DNA of 64,000 nt. Source: Corynebacterium wankanglinii (GTDB taxonomy: Bacteria > Actinomycetota > Actinomycetes > Mycobacteriales > Mycobacteriaceae). The notes under the pieces are model-generated. The model made no database searches. It saw only the letters and a list, made by a program, of their open reading frames with translations, and was not told where the DNA came from. The translations under genes and the position numbers were made by a program. Positions 39,236 through 50,465 of this stretch are shown piece by piece (position 1 is the first letter of the stretch; each line of letters starts with the position of its first letter). The DNA is taken from contig CP061031.1 of the NCBI GenBank assembly GCA_014490595.1, positions 1,736,001 to 1,800,000 on the forward strand, given 5' to 3'.

Positions 39236-40608
39236 TCGCTGTCGTCCTTCGAAGTGGTGGGCCCGTAGTTTCCGTAACCGTACCGGCTCAACGCCTTCTG
39301 GGGAAGCATCGTGACGACAAGGCCCGCTATCCGCGCCTTGGCCTGTGTCAGCGCATCAATCGCGGCCGTCGCCTCCGGTTTCCTGGTAGATCCTGCCGCT
39401 ATAACGAGTAGATGGTGGGCCTCACCGCGGCCGACTACCGCTGCATCCGTGACCGAGAGAATTGGCGGCGCGTCGATGATGATCGTATCGAACTCCTGGC
39501 GGAGGGTTCCCAGGAGCTCGCGCATTTGAACCGATCCCAAGAGCTCACTCGGGTTCGGGGGAATGCGGCCTGCTGGCAGGAAGAACATGTTGGTTCTTCC
39601 CCACTGCTCGAGCACATCCTCTAGATCGGCCCGTCCCACCAGATAATCTGTCAGACCCGCGCCGCCTTCGACATTGAGGTGCTTGTGCAGCGTTGGCAAG
39701 CGAAGATCCCCCTCGATAAGCGCAACTTTAGATCCCGTCTCCGCTATCGCGAGGGCCAAATTGAGCGAGGTGGTGGACTTTCCTTCGGCTGGGTTAGCAG
39801 AGGTAACGACGAAGGTCGAAGTGCTCCCGTCGAAGTCTAGAAACTGCAGATTCGTCCTCAGAGACCTGTACGACTCTGCCCGAGGGCTGCGCGGTTTCGT
39901 TTGCATCGTCAACGGATTTTTGTTTGCGTTAGGGTCATCGATGATGCCGCCCATTATGGGGAGTCCCGTCACATCTTCCGCCTCCTGGACGGTGCGGATT
40001 CTGGTATCTAGAGACTCGCGTAGAGCAATCGCACCGACACCGAGGACAAGGCCCAAGAGCAGCCCGACGAGGGTGTTTTCTACGGTGTTTGGCTTAAAAG
40101 GCGCCGAAGGGATCTTTGCAGCCTGGGTGGTGGTGAGATTCACCCGGCTTTGTCCATCGACGGCATTTGGTTCGAGTTCTTCCTGCACAACCCGTTTGAA
40201 GGACTCGCCTACCGCTTCCGCGATACGGGCGGCATCTTCTGGTGAGCTGTCGCGAGCCACAATGTCGATCAAAGCTGTTTCGCTCGGTGACGAGACGGTG
40301 AGCTTACTTGAGAGGCTTTGGACAGAGTCATCCAACCCGAGTGAATCGATTACCGGTTGCAGAACGATACCCGTAGGCACCACATCCACGTAGCTGTTAA
40401 CTATTTGGCGCGAGTAAGTAGCTCCCTGCGCCAACTCACCCGTCGTCCCCTGCGCACTGCGCACCGAAACATAGAGCTGCGTCTTGGACTGGTAGAGGGG
40501 CGTAGTCGCCATAGACGCACCGAAACCCGCGCCACATCCCAAGACCGCAGCAATCACGATGATAGGCCACCGTTTCGCAAGCACTTCCAAATATTCTCTA
40601 AGCCCCAT
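39232..40608 (-). CDS. Wzc-like chain-length determinant and tyrosine autokinase, copy 1
   Basis: This 458-residue membrane protein has helix 1 at about 13-35 (RWPIIVIAAVLGCGAGFG), an extracytoplasmic Wzz domain with TKTQLYV-like strands and GELAQGATYSRQIVNSYVDV, a second helix (LVGLLLGLVLGVGAIAL) and a cytoplasmic BY-kinase domain. The kinase has Walker A SANPAEGKSTTS, Walker A' ALIEGDLRLP and Walker B IIIDAPPIL. A C-terminal tyrosine cluster (RYGYGNYG) is the likely autophosphorylation site. Start ATG 40608 has GAGGG upstream. Confidence 0.92.
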   Translation of the reverse strand: MGLREYLEVLAKRWPIIVIAAVLGCGAGFGASMATTPLYQSKTQLYVSVRSAQGTTGELAQGATYSRQIVNSYVDVVPTGIVLQPVIDSLGLDDSVQSLSSKLTVSSPSETALIDIVARDSSPEDAARIAEAVGESFKRVVQEELEPNAVDGQSRVNLTTTQAAKIPSAPFKPNTVENTLVGLLLGLVLGVGAIALRESLDTRIRTVQEAEDVTGLPIMGGIIDDPNANKNPLTMQTKPRSPRAESYRSLRTNLQFLDFDGSTSTFVVTSANPAEGKSTTSLNLALAIAETGSKVALIEGDLRLPTLHKHLNVEGGAGLTDYLVGRADLEDVLEQWGRTNMFFLPAGRIPPNPSELLGSVQMRELLGTLRQEFDTIIIDAPPILSVTDAAVVGRGEAHHLLVIAAGSTRKPEATAAIDALTQAKARIAGLVVTMLPQKALSRYGYGNYGPTTSKDDSE

Positions 40609-41431
40609 GGAGCACCCTCTCAATTTCACTAGCTACAGTTGCCCAGCTTAGGCACAGATAGGCGACCCTTCCGCCGCACCGTCACCGACCGAAGTCAACT
40701 GACTCAGGATATCCATCGGTGTATTGTGCCATTAGTTCGGCCCTGTTTGCGCACCAAAATTCGGGTAGTCTACGTCTCATTTGGGCCGAGAAGGTCTCGA
40801 CAGGTTCTTTCAACAGCTCCCACGGAACTCATACGCTCGGTTTAAGGGCTCCAAGGTGGAATTAAAAGTGCCCATTTCGCCAATTCCCGGCGATCTGCCG
40901 AGGTCTCATGCGGCGCTTCCCCGGTCACGAAGAAGAACTGCCGTTCAGTGAGGTCGGTGAGTTACCGGCCAATTAGATTCGTTTGAATCTACGCCGGTTC
41001 AAAGGCACGACACCTGCTTCGACGGGGCAACCCACACTATGGCCGGGCTCGGATGCTTCTAGGTCCATCGCGCCCACCTAGTGATGAGATACAGATCCAG
41101 CACGAGATCAACTCAACAAAGTTCACCGACAGTGCTGAACCGGAACCAACTTGGAAAAGGAAATCTGTAACCTGTATACCGAAGTATACTGATTTTTCAG
41201 GCCGGACGGGGTGCCCGTTGCACCACTCCCTAGCCCCCGACTTTCCAAGCAGCCGACCGCCTGTACCTCGAAAACCGCAGTTTGGTGGCCACACTTCGCA
41301 GTGGGCGACGAAACTTACTCCATTGTCAGATTATGACCGGAGGGGATCCCGTCACACTGTAGGATTACACTGACTGCCCGAACGAGCCCCGTGCGACCGA
41401 GTCTCGACGGGCAGAGGGAAAGGTAGTAACT
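40609..41431. promoter_or_regulatory. Long gene-free region between two divergent polysaccharide operons
   Basis: I see no convincing gene in 823 bases. It must contain promoters for the minus-strand Wzc-phosphatase-transferase operon and the plus-strand polymerase-Wzc2 operon. AGATTCGTTTGAATCT at about 40975-40990 is a small hairpin. The single 106-codon ORF at 41053 is Pro/Ser/Arg-rich and not credible. Confidence 0.5.
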
Positions 41432-42773
41432 ATGTCAGCATTTTTCTACGCGTTGACCGCGACGATAGCCTACCTCTTTAACCCCTACGCTGGCTTCAGC
41501 GTTTTCTGTGCCATTACAGCCATGATCCATCTCCGTGCTGATGGTTCCCCCCTTTACCGGAATTTGAAACTGCTGGCGATAAGCATGCCGCTCTTTATGG
41601 CTCCTGTACTTCCTGGCCTTCCAGTTATGGGTTCGTGGACTTCGCTTTTTTTTAGTGGTAGCGGTTCAGCTAGCCCGTCGCAGGTTCGATTTCGGAGCTC
41701 TTGATCTTTACCTTTTGGTTGTATTTGTTCTGGGCACAGTCGTGACGACACTCCAAAGCAATGGTGGCGTTCGCGAAGTTTACTATTCCACGCAAATTGC
41801 TCTCCTCATTCTTCCGCCTAGCGTCGCCTTGATCGCGCGGAAACACCGTGAGTCGCTGGTGACGCGAGGCGAGCAGGACCACCTGCTCTTCGCCGTCGCT
41901 GGCGCCATTGCGGCATCGGGAACGGCTGTAGTCGTTCAATGGCTTCTGGCAACCCGGTTCGGGCTGTCGCTCGGCCACATTGCTTTCTTCCAAAATCGAG
42001 TTTCCTACGACCTCTTGATTCCGGCGTACAGCGCACTCTCAGCGCTGCTTTCGATCGGCCTACCCCTGGGACCGGTTCTGTGGCGTACGGGAAGAAAACT
42101 TGCGGCGGTAACCCTACCTGTACTCAGCGGAATTTCTATCGTAATCAACTCCTCACGTACCGGCTTTGTAGCAGGTGCCATCGGACTTGCCATTATCTTG
42201 CTGTTCCCGCCCCGCGGGGTGAACCGCGTCGGCAATGTTTTGCTCTTGATTCCAGCATCTGCTTTCGTTATTTGGCTTTTCAATAAGGTCACGGATTCCT
42301 CGCGCTTCAAATCGGCAAGCCTTTGGTCTGCAAACGGGCGTTTTGAAACGTATACAGCTGGCTACGAACTTTGGACCCAGTACCCTCGCTATTTCCTGTT
42401 CGGACGAGGCTACGCGAATTACCCCACAATGCCCCCTCATAATTTTTTTCTAGAAACCCTTGTATGCTCAGGCCTTATAGTTGCGCTCGCTGTGGCTGTA
42501 GTCTTCGTGAGGTTTATCTGGTTTACGTGGGGAACCTCATGGTGCTATCTCATCGCCACTTATCTAACAGCAGGCATGTTTTTCTCGGGATTTTACAACT
42601 TCAAGCCTTTGGCAATCCTTCTGATAATCGGGATTTGCTGTGCGAACCCAGGCGAGACCTGGCGAGGTGGCCAGGAAACTTCGAAATCTACAACCAAGAA
42701 CACGTCCCCGCCGACTATCTCTCTGAAGCACAGACCACAAAACCAGATGATCAGACAAGCGGACGTAAACTGA
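41432..42773 (+). CDS. O-antigen polymerase/ligase-like membrane protein (frameshifted)
   Basis: This polytopic protein of about 446 residues is encoded in two frames joined at a run of eight T (41646-41653). Seven T give SLFLVVAVQLARRRFD. The first frame opens MSAFFYALTATIAYLFNPYA; the second has about ten helices and the large periplasmic-loop segment ending in RFETYTAGYELWTQYPRYF, LFGRGYANYPTMPPHNFFLE, the Wzy_C/O-antigen ligase pattern with NxxLE-like motif. It polymerises repeat units or ligates chains outside the membrane. Confidence 0.82.
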
Positions 42774-42855
42774 CGTTGTAGTAATTTCCAGCATTTCCAG
42801 CGCATGCTAGCGAGGCCCGCCAGCCCGCTCAGATCCAGTAACGGGATAGATAAAT

Positions 42856-44235
42856 ATGCATTTTCGACGGGTGTCAAGGATTGCCACGATTAACCTGACG
42901 CTGATTTTGACATTAACCCTATTAGGAGGGCTTTCAGCAGCCGGATTGGCTTTTTTCACCCCCGCCACGTACGTAGCGAAGACTCAACTTTACGTCACTG
43001 CGTCTTCTGGAGGCGCAAGCACTAACGAACTGGCCCAGGGAGCAACGTATTCCTCCCAAATCGCCAATAGCTACGTGGAGATGGTTTCCACTGGAATCGT
43101 TCTGGATCCGGTGGTCGACCAGTTGGATCTCGATGTCGATTCAGCAGAACTAGCGGAGCGATTGCACGTCTATTGTCCTCAAGGAAGTTCTTCGATCGAT
43201 CTTTCTGTCGAAGACACCGATCCAGCTCGCGCGGCGGAAATCGCGAACTCCGTGGCAGACATTCTCAAAGGCCTAGTCTCTGAAAAGCTCGAGAGCAAGG
43301 GCCCGAACGGCCAGCGACTAGTGCATTTGACGACAACTGACGTAGCTTCTGCGCCCTCAACACCTGAAAACCCCAAGCCCGTACTAGACATCCTCAGCGG
43401 ATTGGTTATCGGTTTACTAAGCGGTATTGGCCTTGCTTTACTCCGATTTACGTTCGATGGTCGAATTCGATCACTCGCCGATGTTCAGGAATCCACGGTG
43501 GTGCCACTGCTGGGGGGCATCTTAGATGATCCCACGGTGGAAGAAAACCCACTAACCGTACACGCTAACCCAGCAAGCCCGCGAGCGGAGTCGTTCCGCG
43601 CCCTGCGAACTAATCTACGATTCTTAAACACGGATAACGAGACAGGGTGTTACGTAGTTAGTTCTGCAAACCCAGGAGAGGGAAAATCCGTTACTTCGGT
43701 GAACATGGCGTTGTCCCTGGCGGAAGCTGGTGCCCGTGTCGTTTTAATCGAAGCCGATTTGAGGCTCCCAAAGGTGCACGAGTATCTCGGGGTTGAAAGC
43801 AGCTCCGGCCTCTCCGACCTTCTGGTCGGACGGGCGGACCTCGAAGACGTTCTAGAGAGATGGGGGCGTTCTACGCTTTACTTTCTATCAGCAGGAAAGA
43901 TTCCACCGAACCCGAGCGAGCTCCTCGGCTCGAATGAAATGAAAAGACTAGTCTCCACTTTGAGGGAAACTTTCGACTACGTCATCTTTGATGCTCCTCC
44001 CATACTTGCCGTCACCGACGCTGCAGTGATCGGGCACCATACGGAAGGTGCTCTAATGGTGGTGGCCGCAGGTATGACGAAAAAATCCGAGCTGACGGGC
44101 GCCATTTCTGCTCTAGACCAGGCGGGGGTTAACGTTCGAGGAATTGTTGTAACCCGGATGACCCAGGGGGATGCTGCAGGGTACGGCTACGGAACATATG
44201 TCTACAGCAACCAAACTATAAGCGCGGGGAACTGA
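42856..44235 (+). CDS. Wzc-like chain-length determinant and tyrosine autokinase, copy 2
   Basis: This 459-residue paralogue of 39232-40608 has the same order: helix (TINLTLILTLTLLGGLSAAG), Wzz domain (TNELAQGATYSSQIANSYVE), second helix (ILSGLVIGLLSGIGLAL) and BY-kinase domain. The kinase has SANPGEGKSVTS, LIEADLRLPKVHE and VIFDAPPIL. The C-terminus ends GYGYGTYVYSNQT, a tyrosine cluster. It follows the polymerase gene on the plus strand. Two copies may serve two operons or form a hetero-oligomer. Confidence 0.92.
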   Translation: MHFRRVSRIATINLTLILTLTLLGGLSAAGLAFFTPATYVAKTQLYVTASSGGASTNELAQGATYSSQIANSYVEMVSTGIVLDPVVDQLDLDVDSAELAERLHVYCPQGSSSIDLSVEDTDPARAAEIANSVADILKGLVSEKLESKGPNGQRLVHLTTTDVASAPSTPENPKPVLDILSGLVIGLLSGIGLALLRFTFDGRIRSLADVQESTVVPLLGGILDDPTVEENPLTVHANPASPRAESFRALRTNLRFLNTDNETGCYVVSSANPGEGKSVTSVNMALSLAEAGARVVLIEADLRLPKVHEYLGVESSSGLSDLLVGRADLEDVLERWGRSTLYFLSAGKIPPNPSELLGSNEMKRLVSTLRETFDYVIFDAPPILAVTDAAVIGHHTEGALMVVAAGMTKKSELTGAISALDQAGVNVRGIVVTRMTQGDAAGYGYGTYVYSNQTISAGN

Positions 44236-44582
44236 GGTGGTACACAGGGCCATTACCGATTTCGCACTCGCCGCCTCAAGCGGCGTCATGTAAATGCGGG
44301 CCCCGGAACCGTCGAAGACATTCGGGGCAGCGAACTATGCCACGGCTCATTGTAGGTCCTCGCGAAATCTCGTTTCCGGCTCTCGACGGACTCGCTACTA
44401 GAACGCAGTGTGCGCTGCGATTTGGACCTTAAAACGACCGTCACGGGTTACGACAGGCCGAAAAGCATCTCCGTGGGCCACTGCATATACCCCTAGGCGG
44501 GGGCTTTACTGAATGCAGGAAGCGAGGATCAAGACTTTCTAATGGTTACGTCCCTATACAGATGACCACCGTAGAACGAACC
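44236..44582. other. Gene-free stretch after the second Wzc gene
   Basis: No gene is seen. CCCCTAGGCGGGGGCTTT near 44490-44507 is a possible weak terminator for the plus-strand operon. Confidence 0.35.
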
Positions 44583-44610
44583 AAAGCCCGGGAATTTCTT
44601 CCCGGGCTTT
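44583..44610. terminator. Bidirectional terminator between the cluster and tRNA-Asn
   Basis: AAAGCCCGGGAA-TTTC-TTCCCGGGCTTT is a perfect 12-bp stem serving the minus-strand tRNA-Asn and probably the plus-strand operon. Confidence 0.85.
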
Positions 44611-44615
44611 TGCTG

Positions 44616-44688
44616 CTCCTCCAACTGGGCTCGAACCAGTGACCCTTCGATTAACAGTCGAATGCTCTGCCAACTGAGCTATGGAGGA
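44616..44688 (-). tRNA. tRNA-Asn (GTT), inverted second copy
   Basis: Exact reverse complement of the tRNA at 22747-22819 over all 73 bases. Flanking sequences differ, so the identity is confined to the gene. The pair encloses 21.8 kb including the whole polysaccharide cluster. Confidence 0.97.
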
Positions 44689-44862
44689 ATGTTTTGTCGC
44701 AATCCCTTGCAACGGTGCTTTACTATAGCGACCATCTCACGCCATCACCAAATCGCCCTCTTACCTGCGCAAACAAAATCCGCATCTTATCCACCACACA
44801 ACATTCCGCAACAATTTCTTCGAACCAATGCAGGGACGATATGATGCGAATGCTGCAACTAA

Positions 44863-44936
44863 GGGGCTATAGCTCAGTCGGTTAGAGCCGCGGACTCATA
44901 ATCCGCTGGTCGCGGGTTCGAGCCCCGCTGGCCCCA
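44863..44936 (+). tRNA. tRNA with CAT anticodon (elongator Met or Ile2)
   Basis: Acceptor GGGGCTA/TGGCCCC, D-arm GCTCAGTCGGTTAGAGC, anticodon stem GCGGA/TCCGC with loop CTCATAA, T-arm GCGGG-TTCGAGC-CCCGC and discriminator A. CCA is not encoded. The CAT anticodon may be read as methionine or, if lysidine-modified, as isoleucine; sequence alone does not settle it. Confidence 0.92.
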
Positions 44937-44982
44937 CAATGAACCCCGCCAGAGGGACGTGGATAAGCGCGCGTTAGGTACG

Positions 44983-45237
44983 ATGGTGCGCATGATTCAG
45001 TTCGTTGTCGGCGCCGCCGCCGGGTACGTGTTCGGCACGAAGGCAGGCAGGAAGCGCTACCACCAGATTGTCGATGCCACCCGGGCCGTGGCCAACTCCC
45101 CCATCACCCAGCAGGTGGTGCGTTCGGGGCGCAAGGCGATTGCGAACAAGCTCGACCCGGAGCCGCGCATGCGCGAGGTCAGGAACCTAAAGCGCGGCAA
45201 GGGCCAGGACCAGATTCTCGAGCCCGACGAGGACTAG
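44983..45237 (+). CDS. Small YtxH-like protein
   Basis: This protein of 81-84 residues has an N-terminal hydrophobic glycine-rich segment (IQFVVGAAAGYVFGTKAGRKRY) typical of YtxH/general-stress small proteins, then a basic helical tail. Start codons ATG 44983, ATG 44992 and GTG 44959 are all possible and none has a strong ribosome-binding site at good spacing. It converges on ppx with overlapping ends. Function unknown. Confidence 0.75.
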   Translation: MVRMIQFVVGAAAGYVFGTKAGRKRYHQIVDATRAVANSPITQQVVRSGRKAIANKLDPEPRMREVRNLKRGKGQDQILEPDED

Positions 45238-46154
45238 GCCAGGCCGGCGACGATCCCGTCGAGAATGTCCTTCTCGCTGATCACCACGCTGCCCAGCCCG
45301 GCGCTCTCGCGGGCGAGGTCCACGATCTCCTCCACGATCACAGAGCCGGCCGCGATCACGTCGGCGCGGCCCGGGTGGACGACGGGGTTCGCGCGGCGCT
45401 GCTCCGCGGTTTGGGCGCGCAGGGCTGAGGTGGTGGCTGTGAGCTCGTCGAAAAGCAGCTCCGACATGTGGATCCTCGCGGGGTCGTAGCTATCCAGCCC
45501 CTGCGTGAGCGCGGAGAGGGTGGTGAAGGTGCCGGCGCAGCCGACGAGCGTGCGCGCCGACGCGACCAGTGGGGCAACCTCGCGCAGCGTGTCGCGCACG
45601 TAGGCGCGCGCGCGTGGGTCTCTGCGGCCGTCGGCGGGTCCGAGCGCATGAAACGCTCGGTCAGGCGTACGCAGCCCATCTGCGTGGAAACAGCCTGCTT
45701 ACCGACGACAAACTCCGTCGACCCTCCCCCCAAGTCCACCACGCAGAACGGCCCGCGGTCGGGATCGATGTCCGCCGTCGCCCCCGCGAACGACAGCGCC
45801 GCCTCCTCCTCGCCGCTGATCACCTCCGCGCGCCCCGGGCTGGACGCGCCCCAGCAGTTCGGCCGTCATGGAGAAGAAGTCCTCCCTGTTCGCCGCGTCG
45901 CGCGTGGCGGAGGTGGCCACCATGCGCACCTTCTCCACGCCGAGGCGCTGCATCGTCTCGACGTATCCCGCGAGTGCCTTGCGGGTGCGCTCGATCGCCT
46001 CGGGGTTGAGCCGCCCCGTCTCGTCCACGCCCTGCCCGAGCCTGATGATCGTGTTCTGCCGCGTCAGCTCGGCGGGCATCCCCTCGGAGCTCCGCTCGGA
46101 GACGAGAAGGCGGATGGAGTTGGTGCCGCAGTCCACGGCCGCGACGCGCGTCAT
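45234..46154 (-). CDS. ppx: Exopolyphosphatase/guanosine pentaphosphatase (Ppx/GppA), two frameshifts
   Basis: This protein of about 306 residues has the actin-like ATPase fold and cleaves polyphosphate or pppGpp. The first frame has MTRVAAVDCGTNSIRLLV, VRMVATSATRDAANREDF; the second has ISGEEEAALSFAGA, FCVVDLGGGSTEFV, VRLTERFMRSDPPT; the third has VGCAGTFTTLSAL and VVISEKDILDGIVAGL. The frames switch near 45840 (GGGCTGGACGCGCC) and near 45605. All family motifs are retained. It overlaps the DUF501 gene by four bases in the conserved eno-ftsB-DUF501-ppx order. Two indels in a housekeeping gene suggest sequence error. Confidence 0.88.
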
Positions 46155-46723
46155 GCCAGCCCCTCCCCTGCTTCCGCGAGCGTGATGCCGAGATCTTCGA
46201 GCGTGGGCCAGTCGGCGGGAATGGCGGTGCCACGGAGGTCACCGTGCTCGGCGGCGAGAGCGACTGCCTCGGTGCCGAAGCGGACGCGCTCCGGGCCTTC
46301 GGCGAGCGCGTAGGCGATGAGAACGTGGAGGCACTTCACGCGCTCCGGCATTCCGCCACCGGAGAAGTCGGTGCCCAGGTCCTCGATGGCATTGCGCTCG
46401 GCGAGGAAGTGCTCGTGGGCAGCGAGGTAATCGGCGCGAAGGTCGTCGCCCTCGTTACTGTCCGCGTTAAGGCGGTTTTCCATCCACTTCATTACCTGCG
46501 CAACCTCGAGGCGGGACGCCTCGGCGGTGAGGCGGGGGTCGGTGAGGTAGTAGAGGGTGGGAAACGGGGTGCCGTCGTCAAGCTTGGGCGCGGTCTTCAC
46601 CACCGCCGGCTGGTTGTCCGGGGTGGTGTACGCGATCGCGAGCACGCCGCGTGGAGTGCGGCCGAGCTGCTCGGCAACGATGGCGAGTTGTTCGTCAGTG
46701 GGAGGAGTGTGCATGCGGGCCAT
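46151..46723 (-). CDS. DUF501 family protein
   Basis: This 187-190-residue protein has the DUF501 pattern: LGRTPRGVLAIAYTTPDNQP, TPFPTLYYLTDPRLTAEASR and ERVKCLHVLIAYALAEG. Function is not known, but the gene is almost always between ftsB/divIC and ppx in actinobacteria, as here. Start ATG 46723 or ATG 46714 (MHTPPTDEQ). The stop overlaps the ppx start (ATGA). Confidence 0.92.
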   Translation of the reverse strand: MARMHTPPTDEQLAIVAEQLGRTPRGVLAIAYTTPDNQPAVVKTAPKLDDGTPFPTLYYLTDPRLTAEASRLEVAQVMKWMENRLNADSNEGDDLRADYLAAHEHFLAERNAIEDLGTDFSGGGMPERVKCLHVLIAYALAEGPERVRFGTEAVALAAEHGDLRGTAIPADWPTLEDLGITLAEAGEGLA

Positions 46724-46738
46724 TGTCCCACACGCTGC

Positions 46739-47356
46739 TTACTGCGCTGGCGCGGGAGCTTCCGGTGCCGGGGCCTCCGGTACCGCCGGCGCTTCGGGCG
46801 CGTCAGGGTGAGATGCAGGCCCCTCCGGAGCGGGGGCGGGCGGAGCGTCGTCGATAGGCGGAAGCTCCGCCCCCGGGACCTCGCGCAGGGAGTCCCACAT
46901 CACTACCGGCCAGGTGCGGGTGTCGGGGATGTCGTCCTTGCCGGTGGTGATGGCCTCGGAGGCGGTCATGCGGGGGTCGATGATCCGCCAGGCGGTTTCG
47001 CCCTCCTCCATCACGCCCAGGCGGCGGCGGGCCTCTTGCTTGAGAAAGGCCTCGTCGTCGTACATGGCGATGTCGCTCTCCAGCGCCAGCTTCTGCGCCT
47101 CCAGGCGAGCGATGGACTCGTTGGCGCGGGCGATCTCGGCGCGGCCCTCGTAGAAGTTGCGCAGCGGCGCCGCGATGGCCAGCAGCACGAGGATGAGCAC
47201 GGCGATGAGGATCACCACGCTGGCCATGTCCTGCTTGGGAAAGGCGATGGCTCGCCCGCGCTGCCGGCGCTGGGCGGCGCGCTCGGCCCTCTCCCGGTCG
47301 CGGCTAGCAACGGGGACCGTGCTGGGGCGGCGGGTGCGGATCGAGCGCTTCGTCAT
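46739..47356 (-). CDS. Septum formation initiator, FtsB/DivIC family
   Basis: This 205-residue bitopic membrane protein has a basic cytoplasmic N-terminus, one helix at about 45-65 (MASVVILIAVLILVLLAIAA) and a coiled coil (GRAEIARANESIARLEAQKL). The DivIC tail EEAFLKQEARRRLGV-like segment (DDEAFLKQEARRRLGVMEEG) follows, with an Ala/Pro/Glu-rich C-terminus. It bridges early and late division proteins at the septum. ATG 47356 (MTKRSIRTRRP) was chosen as start. It lies downstream of eno as usual. Confidence 0.9.
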   Translation of the reverse strand: MTKRSIRTRRPSTVPVASRDRERAERAAQRRQRGRAIAFPKQDMASVVILIAVLILVLLAIAAPLRNFYEGRAEIARANESIARLEAQKLALESDIAMYDDEAFLKQEARRRLGVMEEGETAWRIIDPRMTASEAITTGKDDIPDTRTWPVVMWDSLREVPGAELPPIDDAPPAPAPEGPASHPDAPEAPAVPEAPAPEAPAPAQ

Positions 47357-47375
47357 AGTCCAGACAGTGTAGAGG

Positions 47376-49016
47376 CTAGATCCGCTCAAGGATCTCGCGG
47401 ATCGCGGCGCGGCCGGCATAACGCTCGCACAGGTCGGCTACGAGCTCCTCGAAGCGCTCGAGGGCGGCCTGGTCGTCGGCGACGAACTTGCGGATGTCCC
47501 GCAGCTCCGCCTCCATGCGCTTGTAGGAGGGCAGGTCGCCGGCGGCGGCGAAGTGCTCCGGCAGGCGGAACATCAGCTCGGTGCCGCGGGCGCGGTCCAC
47601 GTTGACGCCGATGGCGGTGCCCATGTCGAAGATGAGCTCCGGGTCCAGCTCCTCCGGGCGCGGGTGCTCGGTGGCCACCTTGTAGCCCAAGTCGAAGTCG
47701 TCGAAGTGCTCGGCGTAGAGCAGCTGCAGGTTGCCGCGAACCCAGCTCGGGGCGGCGTCGATGACCTCCCGCGCCATGTCGGGGGTTGCGCCGTCCTCGG
47801 CGAGCAGCTCGCGGAAGCCGCGGCCCGGGTGGGACTTGGCGTAGGCGGTGCGGAACTTCAGCAGGCTGCCCGGGCCGAAATAGCGGTCCAGGCGGCTGGT
47901 CAGCGCCTCCATGGAAATTCCGGTGCCGCCCAGGCCCAGGCGCTTCTTGCTCACGCGCTCCTTGGCGGCCTCCTCGAGCAGGTCGCGTGCGTCGTCGTCG
48001 CGGGCGCGTTCCTCGAAGAAGTCCAGCAGCTCGTCGCCAGTGAGCATCTGCTCGAGGGCGAGGTCGTCGCCGCGCAGGCGGGCGATGCCTTCGCGCAGGT
48101 GCTCGAGGGCGTCGTCGAAGCGGCCGTAGGAGTCCTGCTTGTCCAGGCGGCGCTCCAGCTCGTCGATAGCCTGGATGTCCAGCCAGTCGGCGTAATCCTC
48201 CAGGTTCGGCTCGCCGAAGCCGGATTCGTCGAAGACGAGGTTTGAGATCCACTCCACCACCTCACCCGGTGTCGGCGCTGCCTGGCGGTACGCGGCCAGG
48301 TGGAGAATGGTGGCGGTGCGGTACGCGTCGGCGAGGGAACCGTAGGCGTCGTCAGTGCGCAGCAGCATCTGTCCGATGCCCTCGGTGGCGCACTCCAGCG
48401 GGCGCACCATTTCGGCACCCCAGCCGCGGTCGATGCACGCAGAGCAGATGTCCAGCAGCGCGAACCATTCCTGCGCCACCTCCGCGGTCAGCCGCGCGGA
48501 CCAGCCGGGGTTCTTGCGGCGCAACCGCTCGACGCGCTGCGTCAACCGCTTACCGACGGCCTCCGGTCCCCCACGGTGCTCCGCCGCCCCCACCTCAAGC
48601 GCGAGGTCCACATTCGGCTGCGCCACGCGCAGGTTGCGCACCAACTGCACTAGCTGGTCGTGGCGCAGACTGTCCACGTACGTGTCAATCTCGTCGTCGA
48701 AGACCGCCTCCGCGGCGGCGGCCGCCTGGACATTAGGGGTAAATACCTCGCCACGCTCCGCAATGAGCTTGAGCGCAGTCGCCACCGCGTGGCGGCACCA
48801 CTCGTGCTCGATGGCGCAATCACACTGCGCCTGCAAATCCGCGCCTTCCAGCCGTAGCACCACGTGGTACTCGTGCGGTGCAGTCACGGTAGAACGTACG
48901 ACGTTGTCGGTCTTCTCCGTGATCTCCACACGGTTCGAGTCGATCTTCTGCCCACGGTCAAAGCTCGCGTGGTCGGTGCGCTCCGCGAGGTAGTCCACAG
49001 TGAGATCCTCAAACAT
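47376..49016 (-). CDS. SWIM zinc-finger protein
   Basis: This 546-residue protein has a SWIM motif near residue 70-90 (QCDCAIEHEWCRHAVAT, CxCx(n)CxH) followed by about 450 mostly helical residues rich in Leu, Arg and Asp. SWIM domains bind DNA or proteins. The role is unknown, and it sits unexpectedly between eno and ftsB. ATG 49016 (MFEDLTVDYLAERTD) has AAGGTAGG upstream; a longer frame to 49085 exists. Confidence 0.8.
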   Translation of the reverse strand: MFEDLTVDYLAERTDHASFDRGQKIDSNRVEITEKTDNVVRSTVTAPHEYHVVLRLEGADLQAQCDCAIEHEWCRHAVATALKLIAERGEVFTPNVQAAAAAEAVFDDEIDTYVDSLRHDQLVQLVRNLRVAQPNVDLALEVGAAEHRGGPEAVGKRLTQRVERLRRKNPGWSARLTAEVAQEWFALLDICSACIDRGWGAEMVRPLECATEGIGQMLLRTDDAYGSLADAYRTATILHLAAYRQAAPTPGEVVEWISNLVFDESGFGEPNLEDYADWLDIQAIDELERRLDKQDSYGRFDDALEHLREGIARLRGDDLALEQMLTGDELLDFFEERARDDDARDLLEEAAKERVSKKRLGLGGTGISMEALTSRLDRYFGPGSLLKFRTAYAKSHPGRGFRELLAEDGATPDMAREVIDAAPSWVRGNLQLLYAEHFDDFDLGYKVATEHPRPEELDPELIFDMGTAIGVNVDRARGTELMFRLPEHFAAAGDLPSYKRMEAELRDIRKFVADDQAALERFEELVADLCERYAGRAAIREILERI

Positions 49017-49124
49017 GGCACCTACCTTGCGGGTGCGCCCCACACCGGGCATGCGGATTCGGGTACTTGAAGTCACTCCGGACATGCTACGCGGGGGACC
49101 GGAGGTTCGTCTATAAGCAGACGC

Positions 49125-50465
<1,341 letters not shown>

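Noticed and set aside
41053-41373. 106-codon ORF in the region between the polysaccharide operons
   Set aside because: Low-complexity Pro/Ser/Arg composition, no ribosome-binding site, no family.
46244-47605. 453-codon plus-strand ORF over DUF501 and ftsB genes
   Set aside because: Shadow ORF; the minus-strand genes have clear families and conserved order.
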